DNA of 64,000 nucleotides from Drechslerella dactyloides (lineage: Eukaryota > Ascomycota > Orbiliomycetes > Orbiliales > Orbiliaceae): assembly GCA_020064725.1 (NCBI GenBank), contig JAGTWJ010000003.1:2852001-2916000 (forward strand), written 5' to 3'. A program made the translations under genes and the position numbers. Positions 21,830-32,669 of the stretch are shown here, piece after piece. A model generated the notes under the pieces. That model saw nothing but the letters and a program-made list of their open reading frames with translations, was not told where the DNA came from and ran no database searches. Position 1 is the stretch's first letter, and each line of letters opens with the position of its first letter.

Positions 21830-24334
21830 TCTATTTCTACGGTATATAGCATGTATATATACGATGCGTTTTATTACTTTATTTCCTTGCTTCATTCATC
21901 TGGATTCTCGCAAGGTTTGGTTCATGTTGGTGTTTGCGGATGGGTTATCGCTGCATTTTGATTGACTGTTTTCAGCGCTGCGTGCATAGTTGTTTTTATC
22001 AGCATGGTTGTTTTGTTTTTGGGTGTTTTGTTGAGCGGAGAGCATTAGCCGCCGTTTTGATTGTCGGCTTTATAGCCCGTGGATGGATGTACGATTGTTG
22101 GATGAACGGGTGCATCAGACTGATTCGATTGTCGAAGGGGCCGATTTTATATATTTTCATCAGATGGTTGGGACGTTAACAGCGGGTATATAATCACGAC
22201 GATACTAATTGGATATATTTCACAACTTTAATGTCATTAACTACCCTGGTTGCCATGTCGGCTGCTATCCGGGTCATTGATGGTTTAACTGACGATTGGA
22301 TGGTGGTGGTGTGGGAGTGAGAAGGGAGGGGAGGTGTTGAGTGAGGTCTGGATAAGCTAGTTGCTAGCGCATGCAGGTACAATGTACGGACGAAGAAAAG
22401 CCGCATACGTACATACGTCATACGGTAGCCAGTGAACGGCTGCAGTACGTACGCATCTGAAACTCGTGTACCACTGGTGGTCGGTATTGGTGGTGCGTGC
22501 AGTGCTGATTGGTGGAGTCGCTACCTTGCGCGCATGCGTGCGTGTGATCGTGACGGACGGCACGTCAGCCGGCCGGCTGGGTATGTGTATCTTTGTATCT
22601 TTGGAAGTACTGAGGTAAGGGAGTGGGTGCGTACTGGTGATTATTGTACGGGTGGCAAGATAGTAAGTTGTATATATAGGGGGTAAGCGCCCGGGTATGA
22701 TTATGGTGTGGTTGCAGTTGTGCTGGTGGATGTGAGAGGGTGTGGTAATGTGGTAATTTGTGTGTTGCGTCGACGGGTTTATTACTAGTGTCGACTATCT
22801 ATCGGCCGGGTTGGGAGTATCATGTGATACGTGTGCTACGACGGCTGACGGGTGGGCGGACTGCGTAAGGGTGTTTAAATGAAAGTTGTACAGGATAAGC
22901 CGGATCCGGATGTGGGTTATGACGGACCGGACCGGCTGTGGGATGTCAAGATGGTGACTACCGTCTATACTCGCCCTCCGTCGGATTTGTGCAGAGTATA
23001 TTGCATATATACACAAAGTAGGTTTTAGTATAATATCTTTCGGGCTGCGCAGGTGGACTAGACCGTGTTCGTCCAATAAGCGTGTACATATGTATAATAC
23101 TTTCCGTTGCCGTCTGATTGTCTAATATACTTACCTATGTACATACATCCTAGATTGGTCTCGTAAACCAGATCGCGTGCACCAGACCGCGAGACCACCC
23201 TAGATCCAAAATCGATGTATAACAGTATAGGTCAACCGTCCAGTGTTGAGTAGACAAAGCTCCTGATACTAGGAATTTGGCATGACTGAAGAAAAAATGA
23301 GACTCGAAGTGGTGTCGATTAAGTGAATAAAACCAGGGCACACCCGCACGCGCATTCCGACTTGACGGTGGAGGTCTATGGCTGCTGTGCACTGTGCACT
23401 ACATTCTTCCGCAGTTAGTATACGTAGGTGCATATGTGGTTAGATACGTGGATAGTGATGCGCATGCTGGCCCATTGGGCGTATATATGTTAAATTAGTC
23501 CACTCACGACGAGCTAATGTTGAGAGGTAAATGTATTGCCGTATATGTACTGTGCCGGAGGGGACTTGTTTTTAAAACGATCCAACTACCATGCCTTAGC
23601 AAAGCATTGGCTGTAGTACTGCGGGTTATTATAGTCGTATAAGCAAAAATACGTATTCTAGGCAATAATTCCGTAATAATGCAGCTTTTTCAGCAAATAA
23701 CTGTAGTATACTGGTAACCCACTCCGATGTTCCGGCACAGTATTTTTCTAGTTTGAAATGGAGCTATGCGGATAGCTATCGTGTGGAGAGACGGAAGACT
23801 AAGAATTCAAGTTGATTCGGTGATCTGGGGACCATGCTTTCTGATACATGAGAGCCTTAAGCCGTAGTAATCTGTATATCGCCAGGGTATCAATGTAGTA
23901 TCAATGTTGGAAATATCACGCTAGAATGCAGTGGATTTCATTATCGGCGCCTCTCCTGTTTTACTGGACATGATACCGTCTACTGTGGGCCTGGCAAGGC
24001 AAAGATCTCGTGAATATACACTGAATGCACGAGTGCGCAAATGGCATGAAGACTTGGATGCGGAGAGAGCAGTATGTTATAACCGCTCGCAGCCGCACCA
24101 AACGGCCTTACGACTCGTCCCGATAAAGAATCCATCACAGCTATGCCTGGATAGCGGAGCGCGCTGCGGAATAGATGAGCATTGTAGAGGCTTGTTGTGC
24201 CTTGCTCGTGCGCGATCCGATGTGTGACCTTCGTGAGTGCGCGAATCCCATGTCGTGATCGCGGCGTAAGGACGGAGGCTATCGCGCCGTCTAGTATTGT
24301 ACGGATGTTGTATTCGAGATGGACGGATGCCGCC
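21830..24334. other. 2.5-kb intergenic region
   Basis: No gene supported: both strands carry only short open frames of biased composition (GT/TG-rich on the plus strand from 21.9 to 22.8 kb). A paired foldback element lies at 23156-23199. The last 400 bp is the 3' flank of the RGG-protein gene. Confidence 0.5.
23156..23199. repeat. Dispersed foldback element, both arms present
   Basis: GGTCTCGTAAACCAGA, then a short spacer, then CCAGACCGCGAGACC. The outer seven bases GGTCTCG/CGAGACC pair perfectly, making a hairpin of about 40 nt. Confidence 0.7.
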
Positions 24335-24928
24335 TCACATCTCGTCGTCCAGATCGATTTCGTCGGCGTTCCAGCCGCCTCCGTCCGCCGCTTTATCCTC
24401 CTCCTTGTCGTACCAGGCGCTCTTGTCCGCTGCCTCGTTCGCGCCGAGCCAGACGTCCGGCGCGGACGGCGCGTTTGCATGCTCGGAGTCGACGTGGAGG
24501 TTCGCCCAGGGGTCCTCGTTCATAGACTGCTTGTAGAGACCTTCGCCAAAGGTTGCGGATCTGTACTGCGGGCCTTGCGGGGCGGCGGTGCTGTGGACCT
24601 CGCGGGGTTGATGCGGGTTGGCGTACGGGTGGTGGTGGTGGCCTCTGCCGCCTCGCCCTCTGCCGCGGTTGAAGTTGCCGTGGAACCCGCGGCGTCCGCG
24701 ATTGTCGAAGCTGCGATTGTCGAAGCCGCGGTGGCCGCCGCCGCGACCACGGTAGTTTGGAGAGTGCTGGAACTGCTGCTGGTGCTGGTTCGGCGGTCTC
24801 GGCGGGAGGGATGAGTTTGAGAGTGCTTGGAACGGCGTCGGGTTCGCGTGTATTGGCGGCGCGGCGTGCGATTTCGCCGTCTTGCCGAAGGAGGTGAACC
24901 CGAGGGAGGAGAGGTCGTCGTCGGCCAT
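24335..24928 (-). CDS. RGG-box-rich protein of unknown function
   Basis: Single-exon frame of 197 residues starting MADDDLSSLGFTSFGKTA. An upstream in-frame ATG would add 21 Arg-rich residues, but the MADDD start resembles fungal proteins of this type. Residues 60-110 are a Gly/Arg/Asn/Phe-rich low-complexity block with RGRGGG, FDNRSFDNRGRRG and GNFNRGRGRGGRG, followed by a His run (HHHH): the RGG composition usual for RNA-binding or condensate-forming proteins. The C-terminus is acidic and Trp-containing (DPWANLHVDSE, DVWLGANEAADKSAWYDKEEDK, GGGWNADEIDLDDEM). Nuclear or RNA-associated location is inference from composition. Head-to-head with the TFIIIC gene, 322 bp between starts. Confidence 0.75.
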   Translation of the reverse strand: MADDDLSSLGFTSFGKTAKSHAAPPIHANPTPFQALSNSSLPPRPPNQHQQQFQHSPNYRGRGGGHRGFDNRSFDNRGRRGFHGNFNRGRGRGGRGHHHHPYANPHQPREVHSTAAPQGPQYRSATFGEGLYKQSMNEDPWANLHVDSEHANAPSAPDVWLGANEAADKSAWYDKEEDKAADGGGWNADEIDLDDEM

Positions 24929-25250
24929 GGCGCCGAGGCGGGGAGGAGATTGTCGCACGGCTGTCGCGAGAGCGCGGAGACGCGTGAGCATTGGTTGTGG
25001 AGTCGTAGTTGGGATGAACTCGCCACGCGAGATGTCATTGCCCCACGGTCCCGAGACGTCGGACTAGGCCCCACGTGGAGTTTCTTCTTCCACCACCACC
25101 ACCACCACCACCACCACCACAACTCGAGATACCGTCCGAACTCGACCCGGCTTTGCGATCTCGCAGCCGCCTACCGCTACCACCGATATTACCCTACGAT
25201 GACACCGAGTGCCCCGCCAATTGCCAAGACGGAAACGCACCGCTGACGCG
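24929..25250. promoter_or_regulatory. Divergent promoter between RGG-protein and TFIIIC genes
   Basis: 322 bp between two head-to-head start codons, so both promoters must overlap here. It contains a (CCA)10 microsatellite at 25091-25120. Confidence 0.6.
25091..25120. repeat. (CCA)10 microsatellite
   Basis: Thirty uninterrupted bases of CCA units in the divergent promoter, a likely site of length variation between isolates. Confidence 0.9.
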
Positions 25251-28016
25251 ATGCTGCTCAAGAATATCGACCTCAGCTTCTACCCGTCGCTGCCGCTCAA
25301 CTACAAGTTCTCCGCCGACGGCCAGCTCTGCATCCCCGCCGCGCAGGGGACTTATATCCTCTCGAACTCGATCCTCAATCCAGACCTCGTCTCCAACCCG
25401 CCCGTGCCGTCCAAATTCCGCCCCGGCGACGAGAACAAGATCGATTACCGCGCCGCGGAGAACAAGCCCGGCTGGCGCGGCTACCGCGGGGACAGCGACG
25501 ATGACGACCCCAGCGACAGCGGGAACGACGAAAGCGAGATTGGAGATGAGGCCCAAATCGAGGCCGACGTGGAGGACGACAAGGCGCGGCCGGAGTTCCA
25601 GTTCCACTGGCAGAAGCTGGAGGTGCTGGACGACGAGAAGCAGGACGACGTCATGAACGGTGCTGGTGAGTCCATTCTCACTCTCAATACTATATGACCG
25701 ATGCTAACGCCGTGCAGTGATCTTCCAGCTCGAACAGACGTTCAAGGAGGGCTACGCGCGGCAGATGGAGTGGTCGCCGCTGGGCGCGGGCAGGTACAAG
25801 AGGTATGGCGCCCCGCCGGCCCGCCGCTACGGATTGCAGTCTAAGTGATCGGAAGGTGTTCGCTGGCGATTTTGACGACGTCACGGCAGGTGCTGATCTA
25901 CCAGCCGGCTACCGTTGTCGGGCGCGGGCTGAAGCTGTCAATGAAGCTGCTGGACCGGCTGCTGGACCAGGATGTCCCCGGGGACGAGGAGGTTGAAGTC
26001 ACGTGGGACAAGCTGCCTCGAGGTGTGTTCGCCTCTATCGCTTTGGATACACTGTAACTGATTATAGTGCTAGAGATATGTTGGTCGCATTTGTGCACGT
26101 TTCCCACGCAGCGGTGGGGCGTCCCTGTGTTAACGATGGTGGACGAGCATAATGCGCTGCGGTTCGTCAAGATTGTTGGCGACGAGGTGGAGACGCTGCT
26201 GGAGACGACGTTCGACTTGCCTGAGAATGCGCGCATTCTCGGGATGTGCTGGTCGCCCTGGCTCATCGTCAGTCCTGTAGAAGGTAACTTCCCTCGCCCA
26301 CGTGTCGAGTCGCCCATCTGACAGCGTGTAGGAATATCATTCCTTACATTCAATTCTGGCGCCGGGATCTACCTACAGCAGATGGCAATGGCAAATAGTG
26401 ATAGCGGGGTCGCTCTCTCCTGCGTAGGAGAACCTTCTGTGATCAGTGACGGCATGGTCCCAGGCTACGAGCCGCATGCCGCCCTCTGGTACAACCGGTC
26501 CTACAACCTCCCCGGCCAGCCGCCCGAGGTGCTCCTCGCCGTCATCCAACATGACGGCGTCGAGGTGCTCGGCGTCAGCTTGGACCATAAGAGAGCCCTT
26601 GCTGTCCGCCGACGTGCCAAAATCGAGCTGGAGCTTCCCGCCCGGCCCACCGGCTTCACATTCTCCGACCCCCTCTGGGCAAACTACCTCGACCTAAACA
26701 TCAGCTCAGCCAACGGCGGCCTCGCCATCTTGAAAATCGACCTCGCCGACCTCTCGCAGTCCATCGTCTACAAAGCCATCACCCCAACTTTCAAAGGTCC
26801 TCAAGTCATCCGCAACGACCCTGCGATCCCGCACCCGGACCCCTCGAAGCGCGACTGGATCGATATCCTCAACGAGAAACGCGACTCCTTCATCACCGAA
26901 TGGAAGATCATGCACGCCTCCTGCCACGTCTACGGCATGGCGTACTCGCCGCTCGGCGGCATCCTCACCGTCTGCTACCGCCTCAAACCCGAGGGCGTGC
27001 TCGAGTACCCTATCAAGGAGCGCGAGCGGTGCACCCTCTCCTGGGACCTCTGCCGGACGTGGAGCGACATGTTCGACTCGTCGCGCGCCGAGGGCTCCGT
27101 CAAGCCGTTCACGCTGTTTGGCGTCTGCGCCGAGGCGTTCGTCAGCGACCTCCGCTTCCTCGTGGACCCGGACGAGGCGGAAGAGTCCTTCGGTAAGATG
27201 GAGGAGGTGATCGCAAAGGGCACGGTGGAGTCCGACGTCGCAAGCGACGACGCGGAAAAACCTCATTGCTTCGCGGGGGTGTCGACGGCGGAACTCGCGG
27301 GGAGAGTTGCATTGTCCCTTTTTAATACAAAGGAGGCGGTGCTGCTCCGCGCGCGAAACTTGCTAGGCTTGCTGAAGGCGGGTAAGATTGCGCCGAAGAA
27401 GCCGGGCGTGCTGACCGCGCAGAGGGGCATAACGCAGCTGATACTACGGACGGTCCTCGAGGTGCCGATTGCGGACTCGCCGCTCTTCGCATCGCGGCAG
27501 AGCGTGCTGACCATGCGACTGCTGGCGCGGCTGGGCGTCGTGGCGTTCTACCGTGACACGCGGATCATGCGGCTCTCCATAATGGCAGTAGATGCCCTGG
27601 ACAGCGTCTTCGGACTGGATGTTGCCGCCGAACGCGACATCATCGAGGAACGGAACGCTATACTACGTGATCCGGGGAACTTGGATCTCCTCGCGTCGAT
27701 GACGAAGGCGGTCGTTGGGGCACTGGAGTCGTGCTCCATCTGCGGTTTCGCAATACCCTTCGACGACCTGATGAGCGCCCGGTGCGAAAGCGGGCATATC
27801 TTCCGACGGTGTGCTGTTTCGTTCACGGCTATCACGGACGCGAACGCACGTGTGTGCGGGCTGTGCAGTCGGGAGTATATTACGCTCAGGATGGTGGAGG
27901 CGGATGGAGGTGGTGAGATGACGTTATTCGGGATGCTGTATGAGGCTGTTGATAGCTGTGTGTTTTGCGGTGGTGGGTTTTACGATAAGGCGGCGTGGGG
28001 GCGTGCTGAATCTTAG
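25251..28016 (+). CDS. RNA polymerase III transcription factor IIIC subunit (TFIIIC-delta/GTF3C4-like)
   Basis: TFIIIC recognises internal promoters of tRNA genes for RNA polymerase III. Five exons: 25251-25665, 25718-25802, 25856-26022, 26068-26283, 26332-28016; introns of only 52, 53, 45 and 48 bp; sum 2568 nt, 855 residues. The N-terminal half is beta-propeller-like (TYILSNSILNP; EYARQMEWSPLG-type blades; LAILTTSRQVLIYQPA; LEICWSHLCTF; ILGMCWSPWLIV), as in the TFIIIC-delta domain. An acidic insert (SDDDDPSDSGNDESEIGDEAQIE) lies near 80-110. The last 100 residues form a TFIIIC-type zinc finger: CSICGF, RCESGHIFRRC, CGLC and CVFCGG. Fungal counterparts are the Tfc8-related subunit and human counterpart GTF3C4/TFIIIC90; which name is exact needs a phylogeny. 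Confidence 0.88.
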
Positions 28017-28058
28017 AAGGCATAGCTACGTGTATTGTACGATAGATAGGATTCATAG

Positions 28059-28064
28059 AATAAA
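28059..28064 (+). terminator. Poly(A) signal AATAAA of the TFIIIC gene
   Basis: AATAAA 43 bp after the stop codon. Confidence 0.55.
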
Positions 28065-28309
28065 CATAACGATACTCGTATTTAGTATACTAATTACCTA
28101 GGTACACTTTAAATTATCGGTTTGTAATCAGCAACTGGATGGGAAGTGAACTACTTGGGGATGAAGTTTAGAGAGCTGGATGTGGAATTGCAGGAAATCT
28201 CTTCGTAGGAATACTTGTGACATCGCCTCAGGCTTGGAAAGATGCCTTCGCTCGCTCTGGCTGACATCATGGGAGAGTAATTACTACGTTGGATGAGTCA
28301 ATAGTTCGT

Positions 28310-28325
28310 GTCTCGCAAATCAAAC
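28310..28325 (+). repeat. Diverged copy of the GTCTCG motif
   Basis: GTCTCGCAAATCAAAC followed by tgcgacgg; differs from the consensus by transitions in the right half of the arm. Confidence 0.4.
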
Positions 28326-28995
28326 TGCGACGGCGAAATAGTCCTAGAACTATCTATATCGTTGATCATGAAGCTTCGGCGCAGCTCATCGATCATCCCT
28401 GCTAGCACGACTGCGGATAACCTCGCATGCCGAGACCCGAGGCACCGCTAACTGCCTCTAGAAAGTACAAAGTAGAATTCCTCTCCCGAGAGAGTCTCCC
28501 GAGACGACTCTAGTAAAGTAACAGTTTAAAACCCCCTGTCGCCCGCCGTATTCCATGGCTTTGAAAGTAACATTCAACGAATAAATTTACTTTTCAGTTA
28601 GGTGCGGCGGACATTCCCATACTAGTTCGCAGCCAAGTGTACTAGTACATTCTAAATTTATGTTCAGTGAAAAGTTTAAATTCCCATGTCTATAAAACGC
28701 CTATAACTGATCGAAGCACGATAGATCATATGATCGTGTTGCTACTGGCTAGATCTCGATTCCGATTCATGTTATAGTAAGAGATCTAGGAGGCAGCAAG
28801 GTCAAAATTTGCTCAGCTCCTCCTTTGGCACTATAAAATATTCTGATATAACCCTACACGCGAGTCAAAGTTGCTTTATCAGGCAGTTTGTTCTGATCGA
28901 AGCGTGACGTTACTCGAATGCTCTATGACTAAGGATAAATTAGACGAGAATTATTGCGACAGCCTTTAGCGAAGCACATGTATCACGTCACTCGA

Positions 28996-29017
28996 CCAAT
29001 CGTCATGAATATATAAA
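28996..29017 (+). promoter_or_regulatory. CCAAT and TATA boxes of the small secreted-protein gene
   Basis: CCAAT at 28996-29000 and TATAAA at 29012-29017, 180 bp upstream of the ATG at 29197. Confidence 0.5.
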
Positions 29018-29196
29018 CCAGTGATTGATTATTTTCCTACGGGTTTTTTATTTGTAATTCTTTGGTATAACGAAGCATTGAAGGTTGTAGACTCAACTGA
29101 GCCCCTCGGAATCGTTTCGACCTTATTATTGCATTAAGTCATCTTGCAATCTCAGTTTAAACGCATATACATAGTCACGTCCTCATTTCTCTCAAA

Positions 29197-29709
29197 ATGC
29201 AAATCATTTCAATCTTCCTTACAATCCTCGGCTTAGCCTCTACCTTACAGGCAAACCCGACTCCAATCAACAATGCGGATGACGCCGTCGCACCTCCCGC
29301 TCCAGGACCTATTTTTCAAATCTCGGGCTTTAGAAACAGCGGCTCCATCAAGCTCGGAGCATCTCAAGGCCAGGCACTGGTATACTTCCACGTGAAGGAC
29401 ACCGGCAACGGCATCGAGGCGGAGTGCAACTTCAAGACTCAAACCGGGGCCCCGGCAATCGGCTTGGCCCCGTTCTTCACAACGTGCGACATTGTGGGCA
29501 TGGACTTTGCGATACAGCGGTTCGAACGGGACTATTATCTCACCATCTCCCATCAATGGAACAGAGGTGCCATTATCAACTCGGGTACGATTTGGTTGGG
29601 CAATAAACTCAACTATCAAGTCAAGAATGGCTGGAAGAGCTGGACCCTGGCGGCCCCTTGGAGTTTCGAGATCCCATACAAGAGTGTCAAGCCAAACCCG
29701 GCTGCGTAG
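29197..29709 (+). CDS. Small secreted protein
   Basis: Intronless 170-residue frame. Residues 1-19 (MQIISIFLTILGLASTLQA) are a clear signal peptide, followed by a Pro/Ala-rich spacer to about 37. The mature part alternates polar and hydrophobic residues like a beta-sandwich (SIKLGASQGQALVYFHVKD; YYLTISHQW; SGTIWLGNKLNYQV). It has only two cysteines (AECNF and TTCDI), probably one disulfide. No known catalytic motif. The small size, secretion signal and location among accessory genes would fit an effector or wall-associated protein, but that is inference; the family is not recognised. Confidence 0.72.
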   Translation: MQIISIFLTILGLASTLQANPTPINNADDAVAPPAPGPIFQISGFRNSGSIKLGASQGQALVYFHVKDTGNGIEAECNFKTQTGAPAIGLAPFFTTCDIVGMDFAIQRFERDYYLTISHQWNRGAIINSGTIWLGNKLNYQVKNGWKSWTLAAPWSFEIPYKSVKPNPAA

Positions 29710-31579
29710 GAGTTTGGAAATTGAGAAAAACTCGTCACGCATATCTTCATCAAAATATGAAGTGTCAAAGTCAAACCCGAGTAAATATCTAGACTCGCAT
29801 GTACATATATTCGTCTGGATAAATTAGAGATCATGATGCCAAAGTGCGCAAAGCACACAAGATCGAGCTTATAGAGGCTTCACCGCGTAACCTGGTGGTG
29901 GCGTAATAATCAAAGCTTTATATCGACGCTATCGCCTAGTTCCGATTCCTGTAAGCGTATCCGGCGGCTATCTGATATCCAAAGAACGAGTAATGGCAAT
30001 CGCGCATGACCCCATGTTTAGCTCAGTTCTATAGATATAAGAAGTGCGATAATCCCCTATAGCTATAGAACTATTATGCTGAAACTCTCGGATTGAACAC
30101 CACCCGCGTAAACAACATCCCTACCGCTTGTTACTACGATACTGCTCTCGCAATCGAAAATTCACAATGACGTCAATCCCTGTCTAGTTGGTTAGATCTA
30201 TCTGATTTGGACATCGGTAATGCTCCCCATAGCTTAGACCCGCATAAGCACTATCAGCAGACCTAGATGCACCCGCAGAAGATAAAATCGAAAAGACTTC
30301 GTTGGACGATCTGTGGATCCACCGGAGACGTACGCCGCGAATGCTTATAGTTACCCAGATTGAGGATATGCCTTCACGATACTCTTATGGCTAGACTAGC
30401 CACAACGACACCACGATCCGAGATTCGGCTAGCCACCACCACCAAGCAACGATTCTATCAATATCCCGATCTGAGAAACTTTCTCCCCGCTGACATATGT
30501 GCATGTACATATAAAACCCGAAGCACATTTTAATCGGGGGTAGTCAGCGTTACGCACCCGAGAACGTTGCCTTAAACGTCAAGCTGTCGTCCTCAAGCAG
30601 CTCCGACGTAACCGACTTCAGCATGAGTAGGGATATTGTCTTTGTACACGTATTCCCAGAGGCTTGTCTCTCGGCCTGCATGGTCTCATTCACATAATCC
30701 TTCTTTTCTTTCCTGACACGATATTTCCCTTGTCTGAAAATCTAGGTATCTGTGTAACTTGCTGTCCATAGAACGTCGGCTAATCTTCCAGCTTCCAGCT
30801 TCGACTCTAGCTTCGACCTTAAATTATGCTATTTTCAGCCCTTTCTTGGTAACACCAAGACTACACCAAGACCAAAGGATTATATGAAGGAATAGGGGAA
30901 TTGTGGCACATGGTCCCTTACTGCTGCATGACTCGGACGATTGTGGTAAGTACGTTGGTCCCGGGCATGTCAAGTTGTACCGGAAGCTCAGCTGCATGAG
31001 GCTTATTTTGGAGATTCGTCGCTTTCATTCATGTCGACTCGACCGCGCGTCTCGGTATGGCCGTGCAAGGCGCATCGCGCATTGGCAGCGTTTCAACGAT
31101 CGAATCTAGATTACAATCGCCATTAGAATTCTAGCATTTGCTTCGCGCCAAGTTCCAACGGATCTGTACGCCAAGGTCATGGCGAATTTCCCATCGATCA
31201 CTCGCTAAATTCCAACGAATCATGGCGTGAACGCACTAAGCTTTTGCGTTCAAGTTGTGGGATTTCTTACCTTGATCCCACCTTGGCTAATCCTGAAGAA
31301 CAACCTTGGCGCAACCATCTAGCCGCAAACTGAAGACTCCGGACTGCAAAGGCGGCTTGGGCGATTGGGGCGATTTGGCGATTCCTCCTGAATCGGATTG
31401 TCCTCTGATTATAAATAACAGCTGGAAGTCTCTCTGTTGTGACTAATAGAAATATAAACTTCAATTCCTCAACAAAGCATTGCGCCGTATACGCAGAGCC
31501 GCCTGACCCCATCGACTCTTATATTCACTCCATTGATCATCTCAAAATCCTAATATCGATTGCTATATAACACGCAAAT
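29710..31579. other. 1.9-kb intergenic region
   Basis: No gene supported. AT-rich with many stops on both strands. Short direct repeats of the kind ttccaacg-at occur around 31150-31225. The final 250 bp is the promoter and leader of the GPI-type protein gene. Confidence 0.5.
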
Positions 31580-32305
31580 ATGCGTTCCTCTCTTGTTTTC
31601 ACTGTCCTGCTGGCGCAATTGGCATCGTACGCCGCAGCAGACCGCGGAGATCGGTACACCTTTTATCTCTCGGAGCCAGTCGACTGCAATGGTAGAAATA
31701 ACTGTACACCTTGCGGCTCAGGCGGTTGCATCAGACGCTATGAATGCGGCACCTGGGGAGGGCAGGCCAACACCTGCTGTCGGGCCATCAATCTGAGTCT
31801 TCCAGGCGGTTCGACAACCTGCAGTCCCTTCAAGAAGGTGATCGAAAACTTCAACTTTGCCTCAGACGGAACTGCGGTTGTGGGCACAAAGAAAGGCGAA
31901 TTCTGTCCTAATCAATCGCAGTCTATCCACGTCGACGACTATAAAATCGAGGATGCAAATGCTTGTTGTCCTATCACCCAGAACTTTGTCATCAAGAAGA
32001 ACTTTGATGATGAAACATTCGACACGGCGAGATGCATTCCAGATCCGACTCCAGAGGGCCCCTTGCCTAGTCCAGACGCATCTGGGTCGTCCGGGTCGTC
32101 CGGGTCTAGTCCCACTTCTGGCGGCACTGCTGCTACATCCAGCGCCGGCCGCGCATCTGGCACCGGCGGCACACCTGCCTCTAGCACTGGCGGCACTTCT
32201 ACCGCATCTGCTGATGGAGCAAACTCATCGCCGAATGCTGCTAGCCGAGCCCAGAACGCTCTAGCACTCGCTCCTGTTATGCTTCTTGCGCTTATTGGAT
32301 TCTAA
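31580..32305 (+). CDS. Secreted cysteine-containing protein with a GPI-anchor signal
   Basis: Intronless 241-residue frame. Residues 1-20 (MRSSLVFTVLLAQLASYAAA) are a signal peptide. The mature N-terminal domain (about 21-155) has roughly a dozen cysteines, including CNGRNNCTPCGSGGC, NTCCRA, TTCSPF, EFCPN and ACCPI, so it is disulfide-stabilised. Residues about 155-220 are a Ser/Gly/Thr/Ala-rich stalk (SGSSGSSGSSPTSGGTAA). The last 20 residues are hydrophobic (LALAPVMLLALIGF) and end at the stop: the layout of a GPI-anchored wall or membrane protein. The Cys pattern is not one I can assign to CFEM or another named family. A plausible surface or effector-type protein. Confidence 0.75.
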   Translation: MRSSLVFTVLLAQLASYAAADRGDRYTFYLSEPVDCNGRNNCTPCGSGGCIRRYECGTWGGQANTCCRAINLSLPGGSTTCSPFKKVIENFNFASDGTAVVGTKKGEFCPNQSQSIHVDDYKIEDANACCPITQNFVIKKNFDDETFDTARCIPDPTPEGPLPSPDASGSSGSSGSSPTSGGTAATSSAGRASGTGGTPASSTGGTSTASADGANSSPNAASRAQNALALAPVMLLALIGF

Positions 32306-32669
32306 GGACGCATTTGTAATGAGCTAGACTTGTATGAATAACGGAGCGGAGCATGGGGAATAATTCGAGAGAATTGGGTTTTGTATGTAGACAAGCGTGG
32401 AAAAGATAACGTTGTAATTTATTCTCTTACTTGCCTGTGTCCTTTAATGAAAGAAACTTGAGTTTAGTTCTATTCACTTGGTACCCAGAATACAGCCGTT
32501 CTTGATTCAGTTGCTATCGTAACCGATTTTGCTAAAGAAACCCGTGGAGGTTTAGAAGTACAAAGTACATCCGAATCCTGAAAATTGGACCCTTGATAAA
32601 TTAAGAAGTACAAAGCCGATACGATGAAGTATATCATTGCATCGGATAATACAGGCATTTATGTACAAA
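32306..32669. other. Convergent intergenic region
   Basis: 364 bp between the stop codons of two convergent genes. AT-rich 3' flanks with nothing else visible. Confidence 0.5.

Larger units (their letters stand above)
28017..29196. other. Intergenic region; start of the accessory part
   Basis: 1.2 kb with no gene. It holds the TFIIIC poly(A) signal, an isolated GTCTCG motif (28310), an imperfect inverted repeat (gaataaatttacttttcagt near 28578 against agtgaaaagtttaaattc near 28668), and a CCAAT plus TATA promoter for the next gene. Base composition turns AT-rich from here on. Confidence 0.5.

Noticed and set aside
26706..27266. 186-residue minus-strand frame opposite the TFIIIC gene
   Set aside because: Antisense shadow with the Arg/Val/Glu-rich composition typical of a reversed GC-rich exon.
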